64,000 nucleotides of DNA from Haematococcus lacustris (GCA_030144725.1 JASKMD010000019.1:6875841-6939840); one strand, 5' to 3'; shown: positions 22,501 through 55,377, numbered from the stretch's first letter. Translations and numbers: made by a program. Notes: generated from the sequence alone by a model not told the origin.

Positions 22501-25500
22501 GGCTGGGGCTGGGGCTGGGGCTGGGGCTGGGGCTGGGGCTGGGGCTGGGGCTGGGGCTGGGGCTGGGGCTGGGGCTGGGGCTGGGGCTGGGGCTGGGGCT
22601 GGGGCTGGGGCTGGGGCTGGGGCTGGGGCTGGGGCTGGGGCTGGGGCGGGGGCTGGGGCGGGGGCTGGGGCGGGGGCTGGGGCTGGGGCTGGGGCTGGGG
22701 CTGGGGCTGGGGCGGGGGCTGGGGCTGGGGCTGGGGCTGGGGCTGGGGCTGGGGCTGGGGCTGGGGCTGGGGCTGGGGCTGGGGCTGGGGCTGGGGCTGG
22801 GGCTGGGGCTGGGGCTGGAATGGTGTGACGGCTGGTGCTCCTGCTGATGAGTTGCTTGCCCTGGGGTGCAGGTTATGATGTGTGGATGATGAACACGCGA
22901 GGCAACACCTTCAGCCGCGGCCATGAGACATACCCCACCTCTGATTCCAACTATTGGCGCTTCAGCATGGACGAGATGGCCACCCAAGACCTGCCCGCAA
23001 TCCTGCAGTACATCCGGGCCGTGACCGGCGCAGCCAAGGCAAGGCGACGCAGCACGCGCCGACGACGGCTTCAGTGATGGGGCAGCTCCGCCACCCACCC
23101 CACTGCACTTTTGCTTTGAGATCACCTGCCTCACTGCGCTTGCTGTTTCGCTGCCCGCCGTACTGCGCCTCCCCCACCACCACCTGCCCGGTGCTCGCGC
23201 ATTACTGCTCGCCTCGAGGGGCGCAATGTGCGGCCTCACCCTCATGCCTCGTCACTGGTCGGGCGCAGGTGCACATTGTGGGTCATTCGCAAGGCGCCAC
23301 TCTGGCGTTGGCGATGCTGGCGGACAAGCCGTCCCTGGGCAGCGGCGTGGGTTTGACGGTTGCCCTAGCACCGGTGGTGTACGTGAAGTACATTCAATCG
23401 CAAGTCATGGTGGCCTTCTGCATCCAGTCCAATGTGAGTCGTAGCACTTGGGCATCAGGCGTAGGACCACGCGGCACCCACGAGCTATAAGGTTGCTATT
23501 GAGCGCAAATGGGCAGTAACGCAGCACCGCGTCCCAGCTACCCGCCAGATTCTGCTGCCCAGGCGAGCAAACCCAGCCAGCGCCGACGGTCTGCCTCTGC
23601 GCCGCCGCTGCTTTGCTTCGCTCGCAGACCAGCTTGCTGTACCGATCATTGCCGTCCCAAGAGTTCCTGTTTATGGCGGGCCCGACCCAGGCGCTCTTCC
23701 TGAACGGAGTGTGCCAAGTGCCCATCACCACGCCAACTTGTGTGGTGCGTGTTGCTGCTTAGGATTCTTCTTCGACTACTTGCAGTATTGCGGCTGCTGC
23801 TGCTGCTGCTGCTCCTGCTGCTCCTGCTGCTGCTGCTGCTGCTGCTGCTGTGGCTGCTGTACCTGCTACTGCTGCTGCTGCTGCTACTGCTGCTGGTGCT
23901 GCTGTGGCTTCTGTACCTGCTGTAATGATTGTGGCGGCCATACGTACAGCTGCATTGTCTTGTGCTGCAAGCTCGTCAGCCTGACATAGTTGCTAGACCA
24001 GTCACACAACATGATTGTGACCTTGTGTCAAACTGGCATCCTAGTCTCACGCCTATCGAATTCAACTCCCCTTCCAACCCCAAACCCTATGTCCAATGCT
24101 TGCATGGAGTAGCTGGGCAGCACCTGAGGTGCAGCAATACGCATCTGTGAGGGGAGTGTGGCCTGCTGAGTGCAGGCCGCCACCGAGTCCATGTTCGGAG
24201 GCTCCTCACACATCTCCACCCTACAATACAAGTGAGCACCTGGCTGCGTTAGCTATCTGCTGACATTCTGGGCCCCTGCCTGTTCTCTCCCCCTCTCCCG
24301 CTCTCCCCCTCTCCCCCTCTCCCCCTCTCCCCCTCTCCCCCTCTCCCCCCTCTCCCCCTCTCCCCCTCTCCCCCTCTCCCCCTCTCCCCCTCTCCCCCTC
24401 TCCCCCTCCACCACATGCCTCACCGTTGTTGGCCCGCACCTGCAGGCGTTACTGGCAAGCCTGGCCCTCTGCCACTAGCTACTGGAACGCTCTTCAGTGG
24501 GGTCAGGTGGGGACATGGGGCTGTGGTGGGGTCAGATTTGGCATGGGCCTGGCCAGCACAGCTGGATGTAAACAGGCCACAGGCCTGATCACAAGTGGCT
24601 TCCCCTCTTGCCCTAGCAAGCTCCCTTCCGGTTTGCATCCCATGCCATGGGATGCCAGTAGTTTAAGGCACACATTACACATCACGGGTCACACACCTGG
24701 CTGACCCACTAGGCACCAACCTGACCCGCATGACATGTGAGCTGCCAACTCTACACCCCTACTGGGGGAGGGCATCCCTGCAGCCCGACAAATGCCGTAG
24801 CGGTGTCGAGCACGAACGTGTCAAGTACGAACATCAGGCACCAGCCTATGACATCCTCACCAGTCCACCTGCGCCTCAAAGCCTGGCCCGCACCACCAGA
24901 TCCACCCAAGCAACCAGAGCTCCAACACAGTTGTGTCCCTCGCTGCAACTGTTGGTCCCTGTTGGTCCCCTGTGGGCCGCACCTACTAGGTTGGCACCCG
25001 CTGCTGTCCCTCTGAGTAACTTCAGGTTGCTTGCCTGCACTTCCCTCCCTCCCCTCCCTGCCCCACACCCACTGCTGTGCCCTGCTGGCCTGCAGCTGTA
25101 CAATGAGCCACGCCCGCGCTTCATGCGCTTCAACTACGGGGCGGAGTACGACCTGAGAGCCATCAAGAATCCGTTCTTCCTCGTGTCAGGTGTGAAGGCA
25201 GGCTGGCCTCTGAGGCCTGGGTTTGCTGCCTGCCAAGATGGCTGCAGGGTGTGTCTGCGGTGGGAAGTGCTAGATGTAGCCGTCTGGCCGCTCCAGCATG
25301 CTGCACACCTCACCATGCCACTGCAGCCTCAGTCAACACGCGAGCATGTTTGCCTCCCGAGTTGTGGGAGGTGTAGGAAGCACACACCCAGAGGGCCACA
25401 CAGGCAGCATGCAGCCTTGCCATGCAGCATGCAGCCATGCAGTCAGCAACAGCTTCCTGGCAGTGTGATTTGAGCATGCGGATGAGGGTGGAGGAAAGGG

Positions 25501-26581
25501 AGGTAAGGATGAGTATCAAAGTCTTGGGATTGTGAGCATTCGCACAAGCCAGGTGGGGTTGCTTGGTGGCGCGCCCAGGCCACCACCTCCCAGGACAGCT
25601 GTGGTCCCTGGCCTAGACCCCCCGCCACTGCCACTGCCTCAGCTGCACCAGCGCACCATGCCCAGCTGCAGCTGCTACCCTGCCACAGCATCCGCTATTC
25701 TGCGTGCAGCACCTCCCCGCCCTGCCCACCTCCCTGTCCCTACTCCTGTGGCCCATGATCCACAGCAATTCAAACCCTGGCAGTGCCCATGCATGTGGGC
25801 GGGCTGCATGTGTGTTACTGTAGCATGTAGCCTGGGTGGTGGGAGCAGGCTAGCCCCAGGCGAAAGCTCCTCCCTTGGTTCACTTTCTTTGTTTTCAGTA
25901 GTACTCATCTTCTTTTTATTCTTCTGCTGCTGTATTGTTGTGGTGCGGTGCCACGTGGCACTGACACTGTGGGGTGTTGAGGGTGGGCCATGGCCTGGCT
26001 TTGCTGTCCTGTGCGCTGCTGTTGTGGTGGTGCTAGCCAGTGCTGGTAGCCGTTGTTGACACCAGGGATGGACAGTGAGGTGTGATGCTGACCCTGTGCG
26101 GTGCTCCTGTGTGGCAGGCGGAGTGGACGTGCTGTCGGCTCCCCGGGACATAGCCCTCACCCGCTCCATGCTGCAGCAGGCCAGCGCCCTGGTGGGCACC
26201 CACCACATCGCCGACTACTCCCACATGTAAGGCCAGCCGGCGTGTTCCCATGCTTGCATGGACTCCTGCTTGCATGCATGGATGCTTGCATGCAGGTGTA
26301 CTCATGCTTGTGTGTAAGCTCACATGCGCCCCGGGCAGCTGTCTTGAGCTGGGCATGCATGCTGGGTGGGGCTGCTCTGCTTGCACAGGGACTTCATCTG
26401 GGACACCTCAGCCAGTAATTCCCTGTACCCAGTGATCAGCAATGCGCTGTCCAGGTGGGAACAGCTGCCGCGTCTCTTTGCAGGGACAGCAGGGGCAGGG
26501 GCAGCAGCAGCAGCAGTCACATTCTTCAGCCTGCTGCCACTCTATGCCAGCGCAACCACGACAGGCCACACAGGGCATTGA
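19581..26581 (+). CDS. Acid lipase, AB-hydrolase-associated lipase family
   Basis: Predicted triacylglycerol or steryl-ester lipase of the gastric/lysosomal type. Eleven exons join in phase to 616 residues: 19581-20069, 21028-21199, 21352-21579, 22872-23038, 23269-23433, 23628-23744, 24176-24231, 24446-24506, 25096-25189, 26118-26226, 26389-26581. Residues about 33-55 form a hydrophobic signal or anchor segment after an Arg/Ser-rich start. Family marks: [29 protein letters not shown], nucleophile elbow GHSQG (Ser359), [10 protein letters not shown] (Asp520), DYSHMDFIWD (His552), which together make the expected catalytic triad. The intron after 23038 has a GC donor (AAG|GCAAGG). The intron 21580-22871 is filled by a GGGGCT array. 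The extreme C-terminus (Ala/Thr-rich) is the least certain part. Confidence 0.88.
21707..22816. repeat. (GGGGCT)185 hexanucleotide array in lipase intron
   Basis: About 185 perfect head-to-tail GGGGCT units (1110 bases), with four GGGGCG variants clustered near 22640-22715. The G-rich strand is the coding strand of the gene, so the pre-mRNA would carry (GGGGCU)n. The repeat lies between the exons ending at 21579 and starting at 22872. Confidence 0.98.
23791..23922. repeat. CTG-rich triplet tract in lipase intron
   Basis: Imperfect CTG/TGC triplets with CTC and CTA interruptions, in the intron between 23744 and 24176. The cysteine-rich and leucine-rich open frames here are repeat shadows. Confidence 0.9.
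24285..24410. repeat. (CTCCCC)n pyrimidine tract in lipase intron
   Basis: Near-perfect CTCCCC/CCCTCT array in the intron between 24231 and 24446, shortly upstream of the acceptor at 24445. Confidence 0.9.
25836..25935 (+). repeat. Dispersed repeat, copy 1 (lipase intron)
   Basis: Begins GGTGGGAGCAGGC, then GCCCCAGG, AGCTCCTCCCTT and a T-rich stretch with GTACTCATCTTCT. The same ordered words occur at 38204 and 53128 in the same orientation. Confidence 0.6.
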
Positions 26582-28596
26582 GGTTGCGTGGAGTGTTGGG
26601 GGCTGCGGTGATGGAGGGGAATGCTGGCAGAGCACCTCTCAGACCTCTGGCAGGGCAGCAGGGGCAAGCTGGCAGGGCACCCCACTGTGTGGGCTGGCGG
26701 CTGACTGAACCTGGGCTGGACAGGTCCCAGCCCTAATGCACGACCCAGCACATGACTGGCCACTCTGCCGCTCACACCTCTCATCACACTAACCTACCAG
26801 TGACATCAGAACTGGCACCAGACCTGGGCCAGTCACCCTGACCTACTCGTGTGCAGACAGCCTGCAAGAGTTGGGTGCAGGGTGTCAGTGTGGGTGCAAC
26901 ACCCCGCTGTGTGCCTCCTGGCCAGATGCTAAGCGGTTTCACCAAGCTGCAATGACATGACTCAGTCACCAACTCAACCTCAACACATCATCAAGAGCTT
27001 AAGCTTGTACACCCTGCACACACTCTCTCCACATGCTGAATGGCGCACCGCAGGTACACAAGCTGAAGGCTGAGGGCTGGGGCCTTCACTCAGCTGGCTG
27101 ACGTCAGCCACCCTGAAAAAGCCAGCAAGGGGCCGGGCACTGCGATGTCTGCGCACCTGGCAACTCAGCCCAACAGCACTGCTGCAGGCTGGTCTCTCGT
27201 GCCTGTCGGGTGGCAGCTGCTGCTGGTTGCTGTACCGTTTGCGACATGTGTGTGCACTGCATGCCCAAGCGAGGGAACTGCTCTCGTTCCCGTCTTCCCC
27301 TTGTACTTGGTACACTCCTTGACCACAGAGCCCTACTCTGGCCTCCACGACCCTGATCCCAACCTTGCTCCAGCTTTGATGTGTGACATCACAGTCTTAC
27401 ACTTCCTGGTGAATGGTCCTGCCCAAGCATGGCACCTTTCACAGTGATCATTCCATGCATTCCCAACACGCTCTGCATGCGCTAGGCGCCAGCATCACGT
27501 GATCAGGCATACAACAGACGTGATCGTGCTTCATGCATATCCCCTTGGCTGTGACCGCACCCGTGGTGCATGTCGTGAAGTGAGGTGACATGACCTCGAC
27601 TGCGGTTGCTGAACTCATGGCATTGCTAACTTTCAGACCTCAGTAGAGTAGGCCTCGTCGTAGACTTCAGTTTGATCTGGTGGCCATGTTGTTTGGCCTG
27701 GTATACAAGGGACCTGCTGCTTGTAAGCCAGACACCGCTGTCTCAGAGGACTGCCATTGGGGGTGGGTGTGCTTCGTACGAAGACCTTGAAAGAGCCTAC
27801 GTACCAGCCTATAGTGAGTGTACTACTCGTCATTGACAACAAGTTACTTAAGTTCCGACTAGCACAGTGGTAGTGCGGTGGGCCCATAACCCACAGGTCC
27901 CAGATCGAAACATCGGTCGGAAATACATTTTCATGCGCCTTGTAGCTGATTTTTTGGGCATTGCGCATAGCAATTTCAATGTAATCACTTGATAGGCCAC
28001 ACCATCCATGGGCCCGCCCCATCACCATACATGGGCCCGCCCCACCCTAGCTTTACCAATTGGACTGCCTGCACGACCACCAACATGTACAACTTTGCAT
28101 GTGTTGCTCCCTGTGTGTGTGATCCGGCTCCTACGCAGCCAGGCCGTCACACAGCCAACCCACCCACCACAAGTCGATTGCCAACCAACCGCATTGACCG
28201 CACTAGGGGTGGGCAAGCTGCCGAGCCCCACCTCCCAAGACCACCATGTGGCTAGCCCAGGGTTGCAACTCAGCATTCAGCCCATCCCCATCCCCGGTTG
28301 CAATCTCCGACAAAACTGTGCGCACGGGGAGACTGGCCGATGTTGCTCAGCAGAACAAGAGAAGGGCTCGACAACAATAGCTTGTGCCACACTGGTGTGT
28401 CCCATGCTGAACTGGCTTGTAGCCCTTCAGGGCGATACCCCAGGCGGGTAGGATTACATCCGCACCCTTAGCTTAGTTCTACAGTCTTTGGTGGCAGTGT
28501 CTGAAAAGCAACCACCACTCTGAAGCCACCACATGTGCACAAACAGCAATGCCCACAGCGTGCACTGGTGGCGGGGCAGAAAGGACAAGCTGGCAG
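26582..28596. other. Long intergenic region
   Basis: About 2 kb between the lipase stop and the next minus-strand gene. Apart from the tRNA-like element at 27853-27922 I see no splice-linked coding blocks or tandem arrays. The open frames at 26980-27348 and 27633-28028 show no recognisable motif. Confidence 0.5.
27853..27922 (+). tRNA. Initiator tRNA-Met-like sequence, probably pseudogene or SINE head
   Basis: A 7-bp acceptor stem (TTCCGAC with GTCGGAA), a GCAC/GTGC D-stem around AGTGGTA, and a GTGGG-CCCATAA-CCCAC anticodon arm with CAT anticodon are all present. The loop with C before the anticodon and the GATCGAAAC T-loop match eukaryotic initiator tRNAs. The T-stem is one base short and mispaired (CCCAG against CATCG), so a working tRNA is doubtful. 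The A-box (TAGCACAGTGG) and B-box-like element survive, as in tRNA-derived SINEs. Confidence 0.55.
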
Positions 28597-30674
28597 TCAA
28601 CAATCACAGCTTGCAAAATGGCTCATGGTTGGCTGCTTGACTCCCTGACTGTGGTCCTGAACCATCTCATTGAGGCACCGGTCCTCATCACACAGCGATT
28701 GGGAAGAGGCAAGATCCACACGTAGCTACGTGAGCTCAACGGACCCCTTAGCAGCACAGTGCGACACAACCTCACCTTTGTCGCGAAAGCACACAATCCT
28801 GGATCCTTGCTGCGCAGCGCCTCATCGCACAACGCCACTAGGCGAGTCGTGTCTAGACGCGGCCCTGCCACGTACTTCTCGTACCGGCTGTCGCCGCCAG
28901 CCGCTTCCAATGCAGCGGCTTGAAGAGCGGGCAGCACCTGCAGGGTAGCAAGCACAGCAAGGCGCATCAGTGGCAGTGCTGCCAATACAACAGCACGCAA
29001 AGGCAGTTAAGATGTGATGCAGGGACAACCGTTCAAGTAAACAGGCTCAGCCTGCTTCAAGCACATCAAGCATCATCATGCGTCCTGCATTTCCCCTTGG
29101 CCGCGACCCTCACAACACCACCCAGGGAGGGGGCTCACGAGGCCTCACAGATGGCAGGTGCAAAGGCAGTGATGCAGAGGCAGCTGGGAGGGCGAGGGAG
29201 GTGTGTGAGGCTGTCTGGCACCGCACCTCCAACGGCCCTGCAGCCCGGTACCAATAGTTAGCATTGGAAAAGCCTGTGCCGAACTCGCCCTCATGAGCTC
29301 CCTCCCTGAGTGCAGATGACATCAAGTGCTGCTGGGTAATGGTGTGGGTGGCGACAGCAGGGGTTGTGGGGATACCCTGTGGGCCACCTCTCCACACTGT
29401 GCCTGGCAGCTGCAGCGAACATGAGCACACATGACGTGTGATAGTGCATGGCAACGGCTGACCCCAGTGGCTATCTACCATGCTGGCTGGGTGCCACATG
29501 CAGTGGCCTAGTCAAGCCGCCACTGCCACCACTGCTTCATTCGCTGCTAGCACTCCAGGTGCTGCTGCTGTCACCTGCTGCGGGAGCTGCATCCCTGCGT
29601 GTGGCTGCCAGCTGTGTGGGGCGCATGTGGTGGGGTGTCTGGCTGCAGGCTGTCTCGTCTCCCACCACCAGGCTTACCACCTGTGCACCAGGGCGTGTAC
29701 GTATGCCGCCTCCTTGGCAGCAGGGCTCTTGGGGATGGGTTCCTGAGAGGGCATGGCGTTGTTGTTGGCAAACACCGCTGAGCCACTGAACGGTATGCCA
29801 CTGCTGGCTACCATGCATGGGGCATGGGGCGGGAGTGAAGCAGGCCTGTCATGCTATTCCAAAGTGGCCAGCAGCCCCCTCTGGCTGAGGTCAGGCAACA
29901 GCATCTGCAGTCTAAATGGACACACTAGTGGGGACTATGTGGTTCTTGGGCCTGCGCTGGTCTGTCTGTGCTGATGCTGGTGCAGTGCTGTTGCTGTTGC
30001 TGGTGTGGTGCTGGTGCTGCTGGTGTGGTGCTGTTGCTGGTGCTGTTGCTGGTGTAGTGTTGTTGCTGGTGCTGGTGCTGGTGCTGCTGCTGTGGTGCTG
30101 GTGCTAGTGCTAGTGCTTACCCCGCCATACTCAGTGCGCCCCCCCCAGGACAAGGGCGTCACCAGGTTGTGGGCCTTGTCCAGGGCCCCAAAGGCCACGT
30201 GCATAAGTGCCAGCAGCACATGGGCCATATGGGACGGGTTTGGTGAGATGTGCTCCAATGAGAGTTTGGCTGCAACCTCAGGGATGGGCACCTCTGCATG
30301 CTTGTCATACAGCTGCCACAAGACACATACACAAGGTAAGGTCAGTGAAGATGAGCTGTTCAGAGATCAGGCAAGAAGGATCGGCAGTGCTGGTGTGTGG
30401 GTTTGTTGCCTCGCAGTGCTCAAAGTTGGGGTTTCCAGGGGGGATGGGAGGTGACCGGTCTGCGCTTGCTTGCACATCACGTATCAAGGACACCACAAGT
30501 GCTCGCCATTGGGACGGACTTCAGTTGAGGAGGGTGCTGCTGCAGGTATTGAAGTGCAACCTGCAGCTGGGGAGAGCAAGGGGGGATTGCTGCTGAACAC
30601 ATCAGGGCTACTGCTGCTCGGGCGGTGCCCCGGGCCCGACCAATTGGATGAAATGCTTTCGGGCTCAACATCAT
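28597..30674 (-). CDS. Conserved protein of unknown function
   Basis: I recognise no named domain. Supported blocks in order: 30312-30121 (LYDKHAEVPIPEVAAKLSLE, HMAHVLLALMHVAFGALDKA), about 29790-29681 (VFANNNAMPSQEPIPKSPAA, KEAAYVHALVHR), 29305-29227 (EGEFGTGFSNANYWYRAAGP), 28937-28776 (VLPALQAAALEAAGGDSRYE, LVALCDEALRSK), and a likely last exon ending at 28597. The three exon ends I could check share phase. The AYVHALVHR...EG.....NANYWYRAAG pattern resembles uncharacterised bacterial and fungal proteins with a YxHALLHRxEGDxxNAxYWYRRAG block; this is from memory. The first exon is unsure: an ATG at 30674 with a donor after ...CSPQLQ fits phase 0. One exon may be missing between 29800 and 30120. 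Confidence 0.55.
29971..30117. repeat. GCTGGT/GCTGTT triplet-type tract
   Basis: Degenerate GCTGGTGCT and GCTGTTGCT units in the intron directly after the exon ending at 30121 (gene sense). Confidence 0.85.
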
Positions 30675-30776
30675 GTGTCTGCCTTGAGGGTTTGCCTCGA
30701 GGTGTGGGCATATGTTTGAATTTAGTGACCTTTTTGACGCGTTTTCCGCGTGCTGCGTTGTGTCTACAGAGAAAGC
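30675..30776. promoter_or_regulatory. Compact bidirectional promoter region
   Basis: About 100 bases separate the likely start of the minus-strand unknown gene from the MOR1 ATG. The segment 30716-30760 is T-rich against a GC-rich background. The promoter role is inferred from the head-to-head arrangement. Confidence 0.45.
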
Positions 30777-51897
<21,121 letters not shown>

Positions 51898-52624
51898 CTG
51901 ACATGGAGGGGCAGGCCTGCTGCTGATGAGTGTCGTATGTCACCTGGCACCCATGGCCCTTGTGTGGCTATGGCCATGATCTGGCCGAAGTGTTGCGGTT
52001 TTGCTTTGGAGTCAGCATCAGGCTGGTGTGCCTGCGTGGCGTGGCCCATGTGCCACTTGGGTACAGAGCTGTGTGAGCTGCCATGCAACAGTTTGCAATG
52101 GTCACTCAGCGGAGGAGCGGTCCTGGGAGGTTCTCTTGTAAGCATGAAGCCCATCACATACTCGTGGGCCGGCTGCCAGGCACCGTTTGCGCTGCTCCAA
52201 CCGTTTCAACGTGCAGCGCTGTGCATGGGTCGTGGAGACTCTGGCAGCAGGCAGTTGTAAGGATGTCACTAGCTCGAGACTCTGATGTCACTTGTAGGCT
52301 TGCGAATCCCCACCTGCCGCACTTGGCCAAGTGCAACCAACCCGGGCTGCACCGTCAGATGCTCTGTTGCGCACATACCGTGTGTTACAAGTCGGTGCGC
52401 ATGGCATTACTGCGAGTCCCCCGGCCCATGCTTCAGTGTTTGGCGTACTTTACCACCCAGCGCAACTATATTGTTACACTGGTACTGTGCACTTCACTGG
52501 TCACATGAGTTGCAAGGCTGCGAAGCTCAAGAGCCTAGGCGCATGCGCCCCACTGCTGGTATGCAGGCGCTTCTATGCATGCATGCATGAGTGAACATGG
52601 GAGAAATAAAATAGAGGTTGTGAA

Positions 52625-52637
52625 TTACAACTTGTAA
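52625..52637. terminator. Palindromic TTACAA-C-TTGTAA, possible two-way polyadenylation signal
   Basis: TGTAA is the usual poly(A) signal of Chlamydomonas-type algae. Here TTACA (52625-52629, read TGTAA on the minus strand) and TGTAA (52633-52637) sit back to back between two convergent genes. The distance to each stop (about 740 and 885 bases) is long, so the role is tentative. Confidence 0.35.
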
Positions 52638-53127
52638 ATCTAGGCAAATGCTCAACCGCTTTGCTCCGTGCCTTATTGTGTACGACCTCAGCTGCTCCCC
52701 GGACTCCCCGTTTGTGCATTAGCTGTGCAGCCAACGGCTTGTGTGTACTGGCGGCTATCGGGTTAAGTAGCTCTGCTCCCATGATGTTCAATGGTGGCCT
52801 CATATCTGCATTGTATGCAGAATTGTAGGCTATTCCAATCAACAGCCTCCAAGTCGCGTTGTGGTATGCCATACCGTATGGCGGTGCACTTACATCATGA
52901 CCACGTTGTAAAGAACTAATCCAACAAGATAAGAGTTGCAATTGCTAGCATTGCACACTAAACTATAAGACAGGCAGCATCTATCCAAAAGAACCCCCTC
53001 ACGGAAAGCCTAGAACCAAGCCAGTTCCATTAATCTAGTGTAGGTCACATGCCACACAACCCTGCATGAAGAAAGAAATGCAAGGCCTGGCATCTATCCT
53101 GGCTGAGCGTCTACTATGTTGCAGTAG

Positions 53128-53180
53128 GTAATGGGAGCAGGTCGCGCCCCAGACGTAATAGTAGTAGTCATCTTCTCTAG
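53128..53180 (+). repeat. Dispersed repeat, copy 3 (intergenic)
   Basis: AATGGGAGCAGGTCGCGCCCCAG followed by GTAGTAGTCATCTTCT, matching copies 1 and 2 in order and orientation but shorter. Confidence 0.55.
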
Positions 53181-53513
53181 TATGGGTTCAAGCTGAGTTC
53201 AATATAGCTGAGGCGAGTGTTCAATCCCAAGGCACGCCATCATAGCTGTTGCTGAGGTGTGTCTTCAAGCCTAAACTGATGCCAATACAATAAGCCCAAG
53301 TGTAGTTGCTATCAAAGCAGTCAAGTGGATATCGCTGCTGCCTCGATCGATATTGCTGATGCAAGTGTTTAAGCCTAGACTGAACCCAACACATTAACCC
53401 CAAGTGTTGCTGCCGCTGAACCAGTCAAGCGGATATCGCTCTAACTGCCTTCTCAGGCTCCTCACCCCAACCAGCACCTTCAGCCCCCTTCCCTCCCCCA
53501 CCTTACCTCCCGA

Positions 53514-55377
53514 TCAGTTGTATACCAGTCGGGTGCGGTTGAACGTGGGTTGTACAACTCGGTTGTTGAACCCCACTGACACCACCTCACACTGTACCTC
53601 TGTGCTGTTATGGGCGCCAGCCAGGCGGCGCATGCTGTTGGGTAGCAGTTGGGCAGCCACGGCCAACGGCGCTGGGTCTCCAGCCTTAGTCGTGCTGCTG
53701 GCACCAAGGAGGGTGGTGGTGATGGTAGGGCCGTGAACAAAGCCAGAGTAGGCGCCACGAACAAAGGTGTTGGTAGAGGGGGTGGCAGACGGGGTGCCCA
53801 GGGCTGATAGCTTGCGGTGGGCCTGGGTGCTGGCATGCACCTCGTGGGTTGAGTGCCCAGTGCTGCAAGGGCAGGAATGTACACAGCAGATTCACTTGCA
53901 CTCCTCGCCATGCAGTGTCCGGCCACATTGCATAACACATCCCAGTACTGTGGTGTGGTGTGATGTCATGTGGGCAGCAAGGCATGCAACACAACCTGAT
54001 TTGTGTGTGGACCAATGCGTCCATGCACTGCGTCACACATCAGCATGATCATGTGGCATGCATGTCATGATGTGTGAAGATGTGGGCTTTGCTGCGCTCT
54101 TGAGTCTGCGACTACCGTGTGGTTCAGGCGGTGAGCCAGGCTCAAAGAGGGTGGTATGCAGGCACTCATAGTGTGACCTGCTGGATGATCTCTGGCTCAA
54201 ACCTCTAGCCCAGTCTCTCGCCTGCTGCCATGCCTCCCCCTCTCCCCCTCCTAATCCCCTCCTGCACTCCCCTCCCCCTCCTCACCATTCCTTTAGGCCC
54301 ACTGCCAGCTCATACGCCCTGAGTTGGCGCAGGGAGATGGTGACGGGGTTGGTAAACACTGCAATCAGCCAGGCAGCCGATTTAGTGAGCGGCAGCACGC
54401 AGGGGAGGGCTGCACTGTGGGCTTCACGGCACAGATCTGGTCTGGCCTCGGCTCGGGTCGAGGGTCTTGTTTGGTCTTGGGTCAGGTCAGGTCAGGTCAG
54501 GTCAGGTCCAGGGTCTTGGGGTTGGGTAAGGCTGGTGTGCCGGGTGGAGCATTGGGCTAGACTAGGCTAGGATGGCCTCACACCATTGCTGGTCCAAGTT
54601 GCTTAGGGACGGGGTCTTTCCAGCTGCTATAGTGAGCGGTGGGCAGGGTTAGGCAGGATGGCCGGGTGGAGCATGTGGCAAACGGGAACTCTCACTGCCC
54701 GGGGAACAATCGACTGTGACCATGGAAGCAGGGATGGTGGCAGCCAGGCTTGGGAGGTGGTGGTGAAATGTCCTTCCTTTCCCTGGTGCTGGCAATAACG
54801 CCACACACCACAGGCTGTTGTGGCCTTGGTACTGACACCCATTCCTTGTTCAAGACGCGATGAGGATGACTGGCTTCGTGGTTCACAGCTTAGACATACA
54901 CAGTGGGGCAGTCCCACTCCCGACTGGTGTGCCGGGGGTTGGGTGCGCAGGCAGGGGTCAGGGTCAGGCTGCTTCAACGCGTTGCTCACCATGCCACAGC
55001 ACCCCCTCAGAGCAGGGCGGGGTGGTGAGGCTGCCTGAGTACTGCACGTATGTCCTGCAACAGGTGACAAGCAAGGGGAGGTCAGGCAGTTGTGATGGAT
55101 GGTGACAGTGGTGGTGCTGCTGCTGCTCCTCCTGCTGCTGCTGCTCCTGCTCCTGCTCCTGCTGCTGCTGCTGTCAGCCTCAACTCCTCACCTGTTCCTG
55201 GGCAGCATGGCTTGCATGTTCAGTGTCATGTTTGCTGGCATGTAGTTCACCAACTGCACATGGCAGCAGCTGCAACAGGTGTGGCGGCAGCAGGGCGGGC
55301 AGCGCAGTGGAACCAATGGAGGTTGTCATGGCAATGGCAGTGGTAGAAGCAGTGACATTCATGTTGTCCACCGCAAG

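Larger units (their letters stand above)
51898..53513. other. Intergenic region between convergent MOR1 and carbonic anhydrase genes
   Basis: About 1.6 kb. 52600-53400 is clearly richer in A/T than the genes. A minus-strand open frame (52573-52941) has no recognisable motif. A TGTAA word at 52255 could be a near polyadenylation signal for MOR1. A dispersed repeat copy is at 53128. Confidence 0.5.

Noticed and set aside
21624..23245. Open frames of 393-518 residues rich in Gly-Ala, Gly-Leu or Ser-Pro
   Set aside because: Shadows of the GGGGCT array, which lies in an intron of the lipase gene whose flanking exons join in phase.
27853..27922. A functional initiator tRNA gene
   Set aside because: T-stem lacks a base and does not pair, so I call it tRNA-like rather than intact.
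52573..52941. 122-residue minus-strand open frame
   Set aside because: Amino-acid mix is not obviously biased, but there is no start context, splice-linked partner or motif I recognise; kept as unassigned intergenic sequence.
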